58,680 bases of DNA from an uncultured Lachnospiraceae bacterium (GTDB taxonomy: Bacteria > Bacillota > Clostridia > Lachnospirales > Lachnospiraceae): NCBI GenBank assembly GCA_910585345.1, contig CAJUDS010000015.1:1-58680 (forward strand), given 5' to 3'. Positions 14,946 through 22,266 of the stretch are shown here, in pieces. Made by a program: the position numbers and the translations under genes. Numbering within the stretch: position 1 is the first letter of the stretch; each line of letters starts with the position of its first letter. Below the pieces are notes generated by a model that did not search any database, was not told the origin of the DNA, and was given only the letters and a program-made list of their open reading frames with translations.

Positions 14946-16706
14946 TTACTGTGCGCCTGCCAACGCTTCAATTACGCTTACCTTTAACAGCCGCCAGAGC
15001 GCAAGTCCGTTTCCGGTAATATAGCATACCCCTACGATACATCCGGTGAGAGCGGAGCTTCCGCCGTAATTCCCATGGAGCAATACTGCGGTCAGGCTTC
15101 CTGCCAGGATGCCGCAGACTACCAATAAGAACTGTTCCCGGAAAAAGATAAAAAAGCACCTTCCTCTACTGATGCCGATCGAGCGCAGTAACGCCATTTC
15201 CTGTCTGCGGCTCTGCAGCAGAAGCAATGTTACCAGGTAGCCAACACATACAATCAGCGCCAGCAGAACCGGATAAAAAGCCTTTGCGGTGTCAATGAGC
15301 TGTCTTAAGCGCGTTGCCGTACTGATAAATACGGAATCATTTACATTCAGCACATCTCCATCGCAGGACACATTTGTGGAAAGGGGTGTAAGACTGTGAA
15401 GGCCTAGATCTTTCATTTCCTGTTTAAATTCGTTCAGATGCAGGGAATCGTTTACCGTAAAAGCAGCGGAATGCGCCACAAAAGGGATGCCCTGCCGGTG
15501 ATGGGACTTGCGGACGGCGCCAAAAGGCACCAGAATATCGGGCGGGGTCAACCCGTTTTTTTCTTTCATATCCGCAATGATATCCGCATATCCGGCGATT
15601 TCATATGTCACGTCCTCAAGAGGGTTCATAAACAATTCTTTGTTCTGCCTGCCGCCCCGATAATAATAGTATTGGCATAAGTGGATTTTTTCTCCCAGTT
15701 TCCATCCGTTTCGTTCAAATAACTGGCGGGAAACAACACAGAGATTTTCCGTCCCTTCAAAGAGGGAAGCGTCCCTTCCTGTGTTCCAGACAATGGATTC
15801 TTCAGCTATGCCACCTGCCGCCTCGATCCGGTTCACACCGCACAAAAACAGGTTCAGTGTATTCCAGTTGTCCGGATCCACTTTGTCAAGTCCGGCTTTT
15901 AACCGTACCGTTAAATCCAGATCTTTGATATAAGCCGAATCCTGCAGACCTTGCACCACATCGTCCCGGATATTGATCTGCGCGCGCATGCTTCCGGTAT
16001 TATTGGACAAATAAGCGGTTATGGGTATGGCATCCGGAAGCGCATGTAACTGCTCCATATGATTGGCGATATTTGCCACATAGGTGTGAAGCATTACTAC
16101 CACCAGAATATCCATGAGAATGGTCAGAAATCCTTTTACCCGATGTCGTCCTATCCTGATTCCGGGAGGCGGCAGCTGCTGCGTGCGCCATAAAATCAGA
16201 AAAGCGACAGTCACACATCCGGTAATAAAGACTCCCACCCAGATATAAAAAATAACCGGGTTTTCATACCATGTATCCGGATGGCGCGCTATAAAAAGTG
16301 CGCTTTTTTGTTCGTCGTTTGATTTCAGAACACAGGAAAGTCCGGCGAAAGTCAAATACAATATGCCAAATCCACTGACTGCCAGCAACAGTCTGATTTT
16401 TTCCATGCGAACCCGGCGGGCCTCAAGTTTTTCCGACTGGGAGATGGTATTTGCCACTACCTGTTCGGCTTCCTTTGTCTCCATTTGCGCCTCGCGGTTT
16501 TGCTCACTTTGCATTAATTCCAACAGACTTACTTCAAGACAGTCTGCAAGTGGTTCCAAAAGTTTGATATCGGGAAAACCGATGCCGTTTTCCCATTTGG
16601 AAACGGCTTTATCAGACACATGAAGACGCTCAGCAAGCTGCTTCTGCGTCATATTACGTTTTCGTCTGCATTCTCTAACAAATTTGCCGAATTTGACATT
16701 GTCCAT
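14946..16706 (-). CDS. XRE helix-turn-helix domain fused to FtsX-type ABC permease
   Basis: The 586-residue protein begins with an XRE/HTH_3 domain (residues 5-65: MTQKQLAERLHVSDKAVSKW, then ENGIGFPDIKLLEPLA). A charged linker is followed by three membrane helices (about 104-126, 150-173, 190-213), a large extracytoplasmic region, and a C-terminal FtsX domain with LLLLQSRRQEMALLRSIGIS. The ATG at 16706-16704 follows GGGAG; an upstream extension of the frame is not supported. A membrane transporter subunit carrying its own DNA-binding domain is unusual. It could sense an extracellular signal through the transporter and control the operon directly. The reading frame is continuous through both parts. 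Confidence 0.88.
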   Translation of the reverse strand: MDNVKFGKFVRECRRKRNMTQKQLAERLHVSDKAVSKWENGIGFPDIKLLEPLADCLEVSLLELMQSEQNREAQMETKEAEQVVANTISQSEKLEARRVRMEKIRLLLAVSGFGILYLTFAGLSCVLKSNDEQKSALFIARHPDTWYENPVIFYIWVGVFITGCVTVAFLILWRTQQLPPPGIRIGRHRVKGFLTILMDILVVVMLHTYVANIANHMEQLHALPDAIPITAYLSNNTGSMRAQINIRDDVVQGLQDSAYIKDLDLTVRLKAGLDKVDPDNWNTLNLFLCGVNRIEAAGGIAEESIVWNTGRDASLFEGTENLCVVSRQLFERNGWKLGEKIHLCQYYYYRGGRQNKELFMNPLEDVTYEIAGYADIIADMKEKNGLTPPDILVPFGAVRKSHHRQGIPFVAHSAAFTVNDSLHLNEFKQEMKDLGLHSLTPLSTNVSCDGDVLNVNDSVFISTATRLRQLIDTAKAFYPVLLALIVCVGYLVTLLLLQSRRQEMALLRSIGISRGRCFFIFFREQFLLVVCGILAGSLTAVLLHGNYGGSSALTGCIVGVCYITGNGLALWRLLKVSVIEALAGAQ

Positions 16707-16727
16707 ACCTGTCGCTCCCACTGATGT

Positions 16728-16757
16728 ATTATATAAGAACAGGATTAGCTTATCACA
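16728..16757 (-). promoter_or_regulatory. Candidate promoter of the XRE-FtsX ABC operon
   Basis: TATAAT (16733-16728, minus strand) lies about 20 bp before the start codon. The -35 region around 16757-16751 (TGTGATA) is poor, as expected if an activator is involved. Confidence 0.4.
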
Positions 16758-16791
16758 GTCACCTATCCGTGGCAATCTACGGAAAGTAGAG

Positions 16792-16820
16792 TTGCATTTG
16801 GGATGAAATGAAGCTATTTT
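16792..16820 (+). promoter_or_regulatory. Candidate promoter of the chromate-type transporter operon
   Basis: TTGCAT (16792-16797), a 17-base spacer and TATTTT (16815-16820) lie about 60 bp before the ATG at 16880. Confidence 0.4.
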
Positions 16821-16879
16821 ACAGATAATATTCTCCATAAAAGTTTTGTGGACTGCAAAACAGCAGTAAGGAGGTTGTG

Positions 16880-17455
16880 ATGGAAAAAGACAAGCATAAG
16901 CTGTTTACATTGTTCAAATCAATGTTTATTTTAAGCGCCTGCACCTTTGGCGGCGGATTTGTGATTGTATCGCTGATGAAGAAGAAATATGTGGAAGAAC
17001 TGAAGTGGCTTGAGGAGGATGAGATGCTGGATGTGACGGCAATCACCCAGTCGGCTCCCGGTCCGCTTCCGGTCAATGCTTCCGTCATTATCGGTTACAG
17101 AATATCCGGTATCATTGGCTCCCTGACGGCTATACTGGGTACGATACTGCCGCCGATGGTGATCATTTCCGTTATTTCGTTATTTTATGAGCAGTTCCGT
17201 ACAAATCCATATATTGCAACTGCGCTGCAGGTAATGCGGGCAGGGGTGGCGGCGGTGATATTTGACGTAGTCATTAATCTGGCGGGCAATGTATGGAAGA
17301 CGAAAAGAGTTTTGTATATTGTGATGATGGCAGTGGCTTTTATTGCAACCTGTCTTCTGGATGTCAGCGCAATGCTTGTGATTTTAACCTGTCTCGGGAT
17401 TGGACTGATTGATCTGGCTGTGACATATGGAAGAAAGAAAGGGACGGCGGCGTAA
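16880..17455 (+). CDS. Chromate transporter family protein, first half-protein
   Basis: The 191-residue membrane protein of the CHR family is a short-chain type that works as a pair with the next gene. The motif TFGGGFVIVSLM and the block ITQSAPGPLPVNASVIIGYR match the conserved FGGG and P-GP-A signatures. About five to six hydrophobic segments are visible. The start follows AAGGAGG; GTG at 16877 is an alternative. Its TAATG overlap with the second gene shows translational coupling. Bacterial short-chain pairs can export chromate, but in gut Clostridia the natural anion is uncertain. Confidence 0.88.
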   Translation: MEKDKHKLFTLFKSMFILSACTFGGGFVIVSLMKKKYVEELKWLEEDEMLDVTAITQSAPGPLPVNASVIIGYRISGIIGSLTAILGTILPPMVIISVISLFYEQFRTNPYIATALQVMRAGVAAVIFDVVINLAGNVWKTKRVLYIVMMAVAFIATCLLDVSAMLVILTCLGIGLIDLAVTYGRKKGTAA

Positions 17456-18027
17456 TGTTATTATTAAAATTATTTTTTGCTTTTATCCAGGTGGGGATGT
17501 TCAGTGTAGGGGGAGGCTATGCGGCCATTCCGCTGATCCAAGAACAAATTGTCAATATTTATGGTTTGATGACGCTGGAAGAATTTTCAGATTTAATTAC
17601 GGTAGCCGAAATGACACCAGGGCCGATTTCCATTAATTCGGCTACTTTCGTGGGCATGCGGATCGGCGGTATACCGGGGGTGCTGCTCTGCACGGTCGGA
17701 TGCATTATTCCGTCATTCTGCATCTGTTTTATCCTTGCACATTTTTACTATAAATACCGTTCAGTGAGCGGGGTACAGGTAGTGTTGGGCGCGATGCGGC
17801 CTGCGGTTGTGGCGCTGATTGCTTCAGCGGGTACGTCTATTCTCACGCTTGGTCTGTTTCAGGCTGAACTGTATGACATTGTACCGGAAGATATTCGTTT
17901 CGTGGAGCTGGGTATTTTTATCGTAGCTCTGTTCCTGCTCAGGAAATATAAAATGAATGCCATTACGATTATTCTGGGCAGCGGCGTGGCGGGAACCGTT
18001 ATATATACGTTGTTGGGGGCGGTGTGA
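17455..18027 (+). CDS. Chromate transporter family protein, second half-protein
   Basis: The 190-residue membrane protein is homologous to the preceding one. It shows VGGGYAAIPLIQEQIV at the N-terminus and VAEMTPGPISINSATFVGMR as the second CHR signature. The start overlaps the previous stop by one base (TAATG). The two proteins probably form an antiparallel heterodimer. Its last 29 bases overlap the 3' end of the convergent clpP gene on the other strand. Confidence 0.88.
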   Translation: MLLLKLFFAFIQVGMFSVGGGYAAIPLIQEQIVNIYGLMTLEEFSDLITVAEMTPGPISINSATFVGMRIGGIPGVLLCTVGCIIPSFCICFILAHFYYKYRSVSGVQVVLGAMRPAVVALIASAGTSILTLGLFQAELYDIVPEDIRFVELGIFIVALFLLRKYKMNAITIILGSGVAGTVIYTLLGAV

Positions 18028-18622
18028 AACCGTCGCGTTTTGCGATGATTTTGTCGATCAAACCGAAATGCAGAGCTTCGTCCGCGGAGAGGTAATTGTC
18101 CCTTTCCGTGGCAGCTTCGATTTCCGCCACCGTCTTTTGGGTGTTTGCTGCCAGGATAGCGTTCAGCCGCTTTTTGCTGCGCTGGATGTGGTCGGATACG
18201 ATGCGGATATCTGTGGCCTGCCCCTGTACGCCATTTCCGTGAATGGCAGGCTGGTGTATCATAATTTCTGCGTTAGGAAGAGCTGTGCGTTTGCCTTTTG
18301 TACCGCCTGCCAGTAAAAATGCGCCAAAGCTGGCAGCCAGGCCGAGGCAAATAGTAGCGACATCGCACCGGATATACTGCATGGTGTCATAGACTGCCAG
18401 GCCTGCCGATATGGAGCCGCCGGGGCTGTTAATATAAAGCTGGACATCTTTTTCGGGATTCTGCGCTTCCAGAAAAAGCATTTGGGCAATAATGCTTCTG
18501 GCAGAATTGTCACTGACCTCTTCTCCCAGAAATATGATCCGGTCTGCGAGAAGCCTCGAAAAGATATCGTAACTTCTCTCTCCCCGGCTTGTCTGTTCGA
18601 TTACATAGGGTAATACATTCAT
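17999..18622 (-). CDS. clpP: ATP-dependent Clp protease proteolytic subunit, variant paralogue
   Basis: The 207-residue ClpP has the expected length. The nucleophile Ser lies in GLAASFGAFLLAGG (canonical members have GQAASMGAFLL), the His in AEIMIHQP and the Asp in ATERDNYLSADE, so the catalytic triad looks complete. No propeptide is obvious. The gene is not next to clpX or tig as housekeeping clpP usually is. It overlaps by ATGA with a small AraC regulator gene upstream, so it is probably an inducible second ClpP. It may work with a shared unfoldase. Divergent transcription from the STM4015 operon hints at a link to that system. Confidence 0.9.
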   Translation of the reverse strand: MNVLPYVIEQTSRGERSYDIFSRLLADRIIFLGEEVSDNSARSIIAQMLFLEAQNPEKDVQLYINSPGGSISAGLAVYDTMQYIRCDVATICLGLAASFGAFLLAGGTKGKRTALPNAEIMIHQPAIHGNGVQGQATDIRIVSDHIQRSKKRLNAILAANTQKTVAEIEAATERDNYLSADEALHFGLIDKIIAKRDGFTPPPTTYI

Positions 18623-19035
18623 GCTGCGGCCTCCCTCTCGGTGGACAAATAGGAAAACAGTTTGTTTACTGTGTCAGACTTCAGTTCTATCCGGATTTGT
18701 TTTGGAAAAAATATCCCGGTTTTTCTGTAGCTCTGCGGGGTGGATGCATAGGCGCCGTGGAATGCCTGTGTGAATGCCTGCTGGGAATGGTAACCTGCTT
18801 CATAAGAGATTTCCGCTAGGGTTTTTCCGGTTTTTACAAGTTTCCAGGCAGCTTCGCTCAGTCGTCTGTTGCGGATATACTGATATAAGGTGATGCCGGT
18901 ATCGTTTTTGAAAGTTCTTGCGATATAAAATTTTGAATAGTGGAGATCCTGGGCTATTTTTCCGAGTGTGAGATTTTGTTCCAGGTTTTCCTCAATGTAC
19001 GAGAGTAAATTTCTGGTGACTGTGGTATCATGCAT
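18619..19035 (-). CDS. Small AraC-type regulator co-transcribed with clpP
   Basis: The 138-residue protein is essentially a stand-alone AraC DNA-binding domain: two helix-turn-helix units (LGKIAQDLHYSKFYIARTFK and LAEISYEAGYHSQQAFTQAF) flanked by short ends, without a sensor domain. The start MHDTTVTRNLLSY is chosen for AGGAG about nine bases upstream. An open-frame extension to 19119 has none. The stop overlaps the clpP start (ATGA). It resembles MarA/SoxS-size activators that act through abundance, which could itself be controlled by proteolysis. That feedback with ClpP is an inference. Confidence 0.85.
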   Translation of the reverse strand: MHDTTVTRNLLSYIEENLEQNLTLGKIAQDLHYSKFYIARTFKNDTGITLYQYIRNRRLSEAAWKLVKTGKTLAEISYEAGYHSQQAFTQAFHGAYASTPQSYRKTGIFFPKQIRIELKSDTVNKLFSYLSTEREAAA

Positions 19036-19102
19036 GCAAAGCGGCTCCTTTCTGTTTTGAAATACTGTCCTGTAATACTGGAATATTGAATTGTGTGTAA
19101 AC

Positions 19103-19132
19103 ATTATAGCATTTGACACCCTGCGCTGTCTT
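19103..19132 (-). promoter_or_regulatory. Promoter of the araC-type/clpP operon
   Basis: On the minus strand AAGACA (19132-19127), an 18-base spacer and TATAAT (19108-19103) form a plausible promoter. It lies back-to-back with the STM4015-operon promoter. Confidence 0.5.
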
Positions 19133-19156
19133 AAGGGAAATTGCCCTGTTTTTAGT

Positions 19157-19185
19157 TTGCCCCATTGAAATGGGGATGGTATAAT
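19157..19185 (+). promoter_or_regulatory. Promoter of the STM4015-STM4011 operon with palindrome in the spacer
   Basis: TTGCCC (19157-19162), a 17-base spacer and TATAAT (19180-19185) form a sigma-A promoter. The perfect palindrome CCCCATT-GA-AATGGGG (19160-19175) fills the spacer and overlaps the -35 box. A dimeric repressor there would block polymerase; a MerR-like spacer-distorting activator is less likely because the spacer is already 17 bp. Confidence 0.6.
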
Positions 19186-19258
19186 AAAAATGATTCGTAA
19201 TCGGCGGCAATTAACAGGCTGTCGGAGAGATTTGCGGTATCGTAAGGAGGGTATTTTA

Positions 19259-20140
19259 TTGAGCGGTGAATTTGTGAACGGCGGAAAAGCGAAAAAGTAT
19301 GCGTACGGTTATGAAGAGTATGAAGAGGAGGGAAAGAACGCGGAAACAATGCTGGAAGAAATAACTGGGGATCCGGATTTCCCTGCTTTGACAGGTCTGG
19401 TGATCGGTGACTGGGGGAATACATGGGAAGACAGCTGTCAGGAAATTTTAGACGGTATCGCGGCAGATGCGGAACGTTTCTCACATATTGAAAGTCTGTT
19501 TGTGGGAGACATGGATTATGAGGAGTGTGAAGTTTCCTGGATTATCCAGGGGGACTACAGCAGGATTTGGTCTGCGATGCCGCAGCTTAAAGAACTGACG
19601 ATCAAAGGCAGCACGGATTTGCAACTGGGACAGATCAGCCATGAAAATTTGGAATCGCTGACGATTATATGCGGGGGTCTCCCGGCCAGTGCGATCAGAT
19701 CTATACAGGATGCGCATCTTCCCAGGCTGAAGAAACTGCTTTTGTACATTGGCATCGAGGACTATGGATTTGACGGGGATGTGGATTCGGTCAAAGCGCT
19801 GCTGGAACATGCGGATTTTCCTAATCTTACTTATCTGGGCATTGTCGACAGTGAAATACAGGATGCATTGGCGGAAGTGGTACTGGAAAGTAAATTTATG
19901 CAACAGATCAATACGCTTGATCTGTCTCTTGGCACGTTGACGGATAAGGGCGGCGCTCTTCTTCTGGAAAAGCTGCCGAAATATTCCAATATCAGGAAAC
20001 TGGATGTGCATTATCATTATATGTCAAAGGAAATGGCGGATAAACTGCAGACGCTTTCCATGGAAGTGGATGCATCAGAGCGCAACGAGCCGGATGAATA
20101 CCGGGGCCAGATTTACATGAATGCCATGTTGACAGAATGA
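19259..20140 (+). CDS. STM4015 family protein (leucine-rich-repeat-like)
   Basis: The 293-residue protein from a TTG start at 19259 follows AAGGAGGG (19244-19251). The upstream frame extension to 19190 lacks a ribosome site and overlaps the promoter. Repeating strand-type motifs such as LTGLVIGD, IESLFVGD, LKELTIKG, LESLTIICGG, LKKLLLYIG, LTYLGIVDS, INTLDLSLG and IRKLDVHYH indicate a leucine-rich-repeat solenoid of about eight units. It is the first gene of an operon whose order matches Salmonella STM4015 to STM4011. These families are known from databases but have no function I know of. As a solenoid it could be the binding scaffold or the substrate of the modifying enzymes downstream. Confidence 0.8.
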   Translation: MSGEFVNGGKAKKYAYGYEEYEEEGKNAETMLEEITGDPDFPALTGLVIGDWGNTWEDSCQEILDGIAADAERFSHIESLFVGDMDYEECEVSWIIQGDYSRIWSAMPQLKELTIKGSTDLQLGQISHENLESLTIICGGLPASAIRSIQDAHLPRLKKLLLYIGIEDYGFDGDVDSVKALLEHADFPNLTYLGIVDSEIQDALAEVVLESKFMQQINTLDLSLGTLTDKGGALLLEKLPKYSNIRKLDVHYHYMSKEMADKLQTLSMEVDASERNEPDEYRGQIYMNAMLTE

Positions 20141-21216
20141 GACGAGCGGCGCTTCTGGGCAGCCCGGGCAGCAAACGGGCTATGTATCTGATGCAGGCAG
20201 CGCAACGGGTCGGGATACCGCTTTCCCTTGTGCAGTGGCAGGATTGGCGGGAATGCCTGCCGGAAGGGGAATTGTTTTTAAAGATCGATCCGCCGGATTG
20301 GGAGAGCTGTTGTCTGACACAATTGGACGGGCTGGCGGCGGATTACAGGGAGCAGCTTAAGAAACTGTCGGAGAGGGCGCGTAAACAGCGCATAACGTTT
20401 CTCAATCATCCGTCGGCAATTGCGCAATTGCTGGATAAGCGTGGCTGCAAGGAGATATTGCGGAAGGCGGGACTGCCGGTGACGGAGCAGCTTGCGGGAA
20501 CGGTCAGCGTCTGCGGAAACGGACAACGTGCCGAAGCGCTTCTCAGACAGATGCGGAAACTGGGTATCTGTCAGGTTTTTATCAAACCGGTATGGGGTTC
20601 CGGCGCGGCGGGCGTTTTTGCATTTCGCTGTCAGCCTGCCAGAGACCGGATGGCGCTCTATACCTGTACGCTGCTGCATCCGAAATTGGGTCTTGTCAAT
20701 ACAAAGCGTCTGCGCCGCATTTCACAGCCGGAAGAGATTTTCGCTCTGCTGGACCGGCTTCTGGAGCTGGACTGCGTGGTCGAGAGATGGTATGCAAAGG
20801 CGGATTACCGCGGATTTTCCTATGATCTACGGGCCGTGGTACAGGATGAGAGAGTAGATTTTCTGCTGGCGCGGCTTTCCCAAGGCCCAATCACCAATCT
20901 GCATCTGAACAATCATCCGCTGGATGCGGCGGATTTAGGACTTTCCAGGGAGATAATGACCTCCCTGGAGGAATTGTGCCGGAAGGCGATGGGCTGTTTC
21001 CCGGGGCTTCGAAGCGCAGGCATTGATATTCTGCTGGAAAAAGGAAGCTTGACGCCGAGAATCATTGAGATGAACGGTCAGGGTGATCTGATTTACCGGG
21101 ATATTGGCCGTGAGAATATGATTTACGGCCATCAGGCGGAAATGATGAGGAGATGGCTGGCAGCGGACAAACAGCAGGAGGTGTATTCGCCAAGGGCTTT
21201 TCATACGGCATTATAA
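20137..21216 (+). CDS. STM4014 family protein (ATP-grasp-like)
   Basis: The 359-residue protein begins in an ATGA overlap with the STM4015-type gene. An N-terminal domain (1-100) precedes an ATP-grasp-like core: IKPVWGSGAAGVFAF resembles the nucleotide-binding loop, and IDILLEKGSLTPRIIEMNGQ the metal-binding end with Glu and Asn. This fold usually joins a carboxylate to an amine or thiol through an acyl phosphate, for example in peptide or amino-acid ligation. The substrate is unknown. The C-terminus is positioned for interaction with the rest of the operon products only by inference. Confidence 0.78.
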   Translation: MRRAALLGSPGSKRAMYLMQAAQRVGIPLSLVQWQDWRECLPEGELFLKIDPPDWESCCLTQLDGLAADYREQLKKLSERARKQRITFLNHPSAIAQLLDKRGCKEILRKAGLPVTEQLAGTVSVCGNGQRAEALLRQMRKLGICQVFIKPVWGSGAAGVFAFRCQPARDRMALYTCTLLHPKLGLVNTKRLRRISQPEEIFALLDRLLELDCVVERWYAKADYRGFSYDLRAVVQDERVDFLLARLSQGPITNLHLNNHPLDAADLGLSREIMTSLEELCRKAMGCFPGLRSAGIDILLEKGSLTPRIIEMNGQGDLIYRDIGRENMIYGHQAEMMRRWLAADKQQEVYSPRAFHTAL

Positions 21217-21240
21217 TTAAGAAATGAGAGGGTACATAAA

Positions 21241-22122
21241 GTGAAGGAAGACAGGGGGAAAACAGTGGAAACGGAAGTGCCGCTGCGGCTGTTTGCTTCT
21301 TCGCAAAAGGAAGGCGGACCTTCCGTGGAGATGAATCAGATCGTAGGGAAATTTGATATTTTGTTTCTGTGTCTGGATACGCTGCGCTATGATGTGGCGG
21401 CGGCAGAGGAGGCTGCGGGAAGGACTCCGGTGTTGAACCGGTACGGTGTATGGGAAAAGTGTCAGGCGCCGGGAAATTTTACCTATCCTTCCCACCATGC
21501 TATGTTTGCAGGTTTTCTGCCGTGCAGAGCTGACGCGCGTAATATGACCGACAGGCAGTTTTTATTTTTTCCGAAATCGATCGGTCTTGGAAAGAGAGTT
21601 CCGTCGGGCGCATATGGTTTTACGGGCAGCACCATTATGGAAGGCCTTGCTGCGGACGGCTATGCAACCTGGTGCGTGGGCGGCGTGGCATTTTTCGATA
21701 AACGTTCCGATTTGGGCAGCGTATTTCCGTCATATTTTCAGAAAAGCGACTGGAATCCTTCTTTTGCCTGTCCGGTGAAAGAAAGTACGAAAAACCAGGT
21801 GGATTTTATCTTGAAAAAACTTGCGTCTGCCGATCCAGAGCAGCGTATTTTTCTCTACCTGAACGTGGATGCCATTCATTATCCCAATTATTTTTATCTG
21901 GAGGGCGCTGTGCATGACAGCCCGGAAAGCCATGCGGCGGCTTTGCGGTATGTGGACGGGGAGCTCGGCAGATTGTTTACGGGCTGGAAGCAGCGGCGCG
22001 GCGGCGGTTTTGTAATCTGCTGCTCCGACCATGGAACCTGCTACGGGGAGGACGGATGCCAGTTTCATGGCATGAACCATCCGGTAGTCAATACGGTTCC
22101 CTATAAACATTTTATGCTATAG
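21241..22122 (+). CDS. STM4013/SEN3800 family hydrolase (alkaline-phosphatase/sulfatase fold)
   Basis: The 293-residue protein has a GTG start at 21241, eight bases after GAGAGGG; an internal ATG at 21331 is the alternative. ILFLCLDTLRYDVA provides the first metal Asp pair. FTYPSHHAMFAGFLP occupies the nucleophile position, and VICCSDHGTCYGEDGCQFHG with MNHP supplies the second metal site. The CxPSR formylglycine signature is absent; the nucleophile would be Thr or Ser, as in phosphodiesterase/phosphotransferase members. No signal peptide is present, so it is probably cytoplasmic, which is unusual for a sulfatase. Reaction and substrate are unknown. Confidence 0.78.
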   Translation: MKEDRGKTVETEVPLRLFASSQKEGGPSVEMNQIVGKFDILFLCLDTLRYDVAAAEEAAGRTPVLNRYGVWEKCQAPGNFTYPSHHAMFAGFLPCRADARNMTDRQFLFFPKSIGLGKRVPSGAYGFTGSTIMEGLAADGYATWCVGGVAFFDKRSDLGSVFPSYFQKSDWNPSFACPVKESTKNQVDFILKKLASADPEQRIFLYLNVDAIHYPNYFYLEGAVHDSPESHAAALRYVDGELGRLFTGWKQRRGGGFVICCSDHGTCYGEDGCQFHGMNHPVVNTVPYKHFML

Positions 22123-22266
22123 GAAATTTCTGCGGCTTTCCAACAGCAGAATTATTTCAGTTTCCCCGTTTTTTGTGAGGACGTGATATTTGCGGAAGAT
22201 TGCACAAAAATGGAGAAACGCAAAGAGAAAAGTTATTTACCGCATTGCGGCGGAGAGGAGCGACGT

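Noticed and set aside
22123..22266. Search for a precursor-peptide gene in the gap of the radical SAM operon
   Set aside because: The only frame is an N-terminal extension of the STM4012-type gene (from 22183) with no ribosome site; no short peptide with a leader-core pattern is visible.
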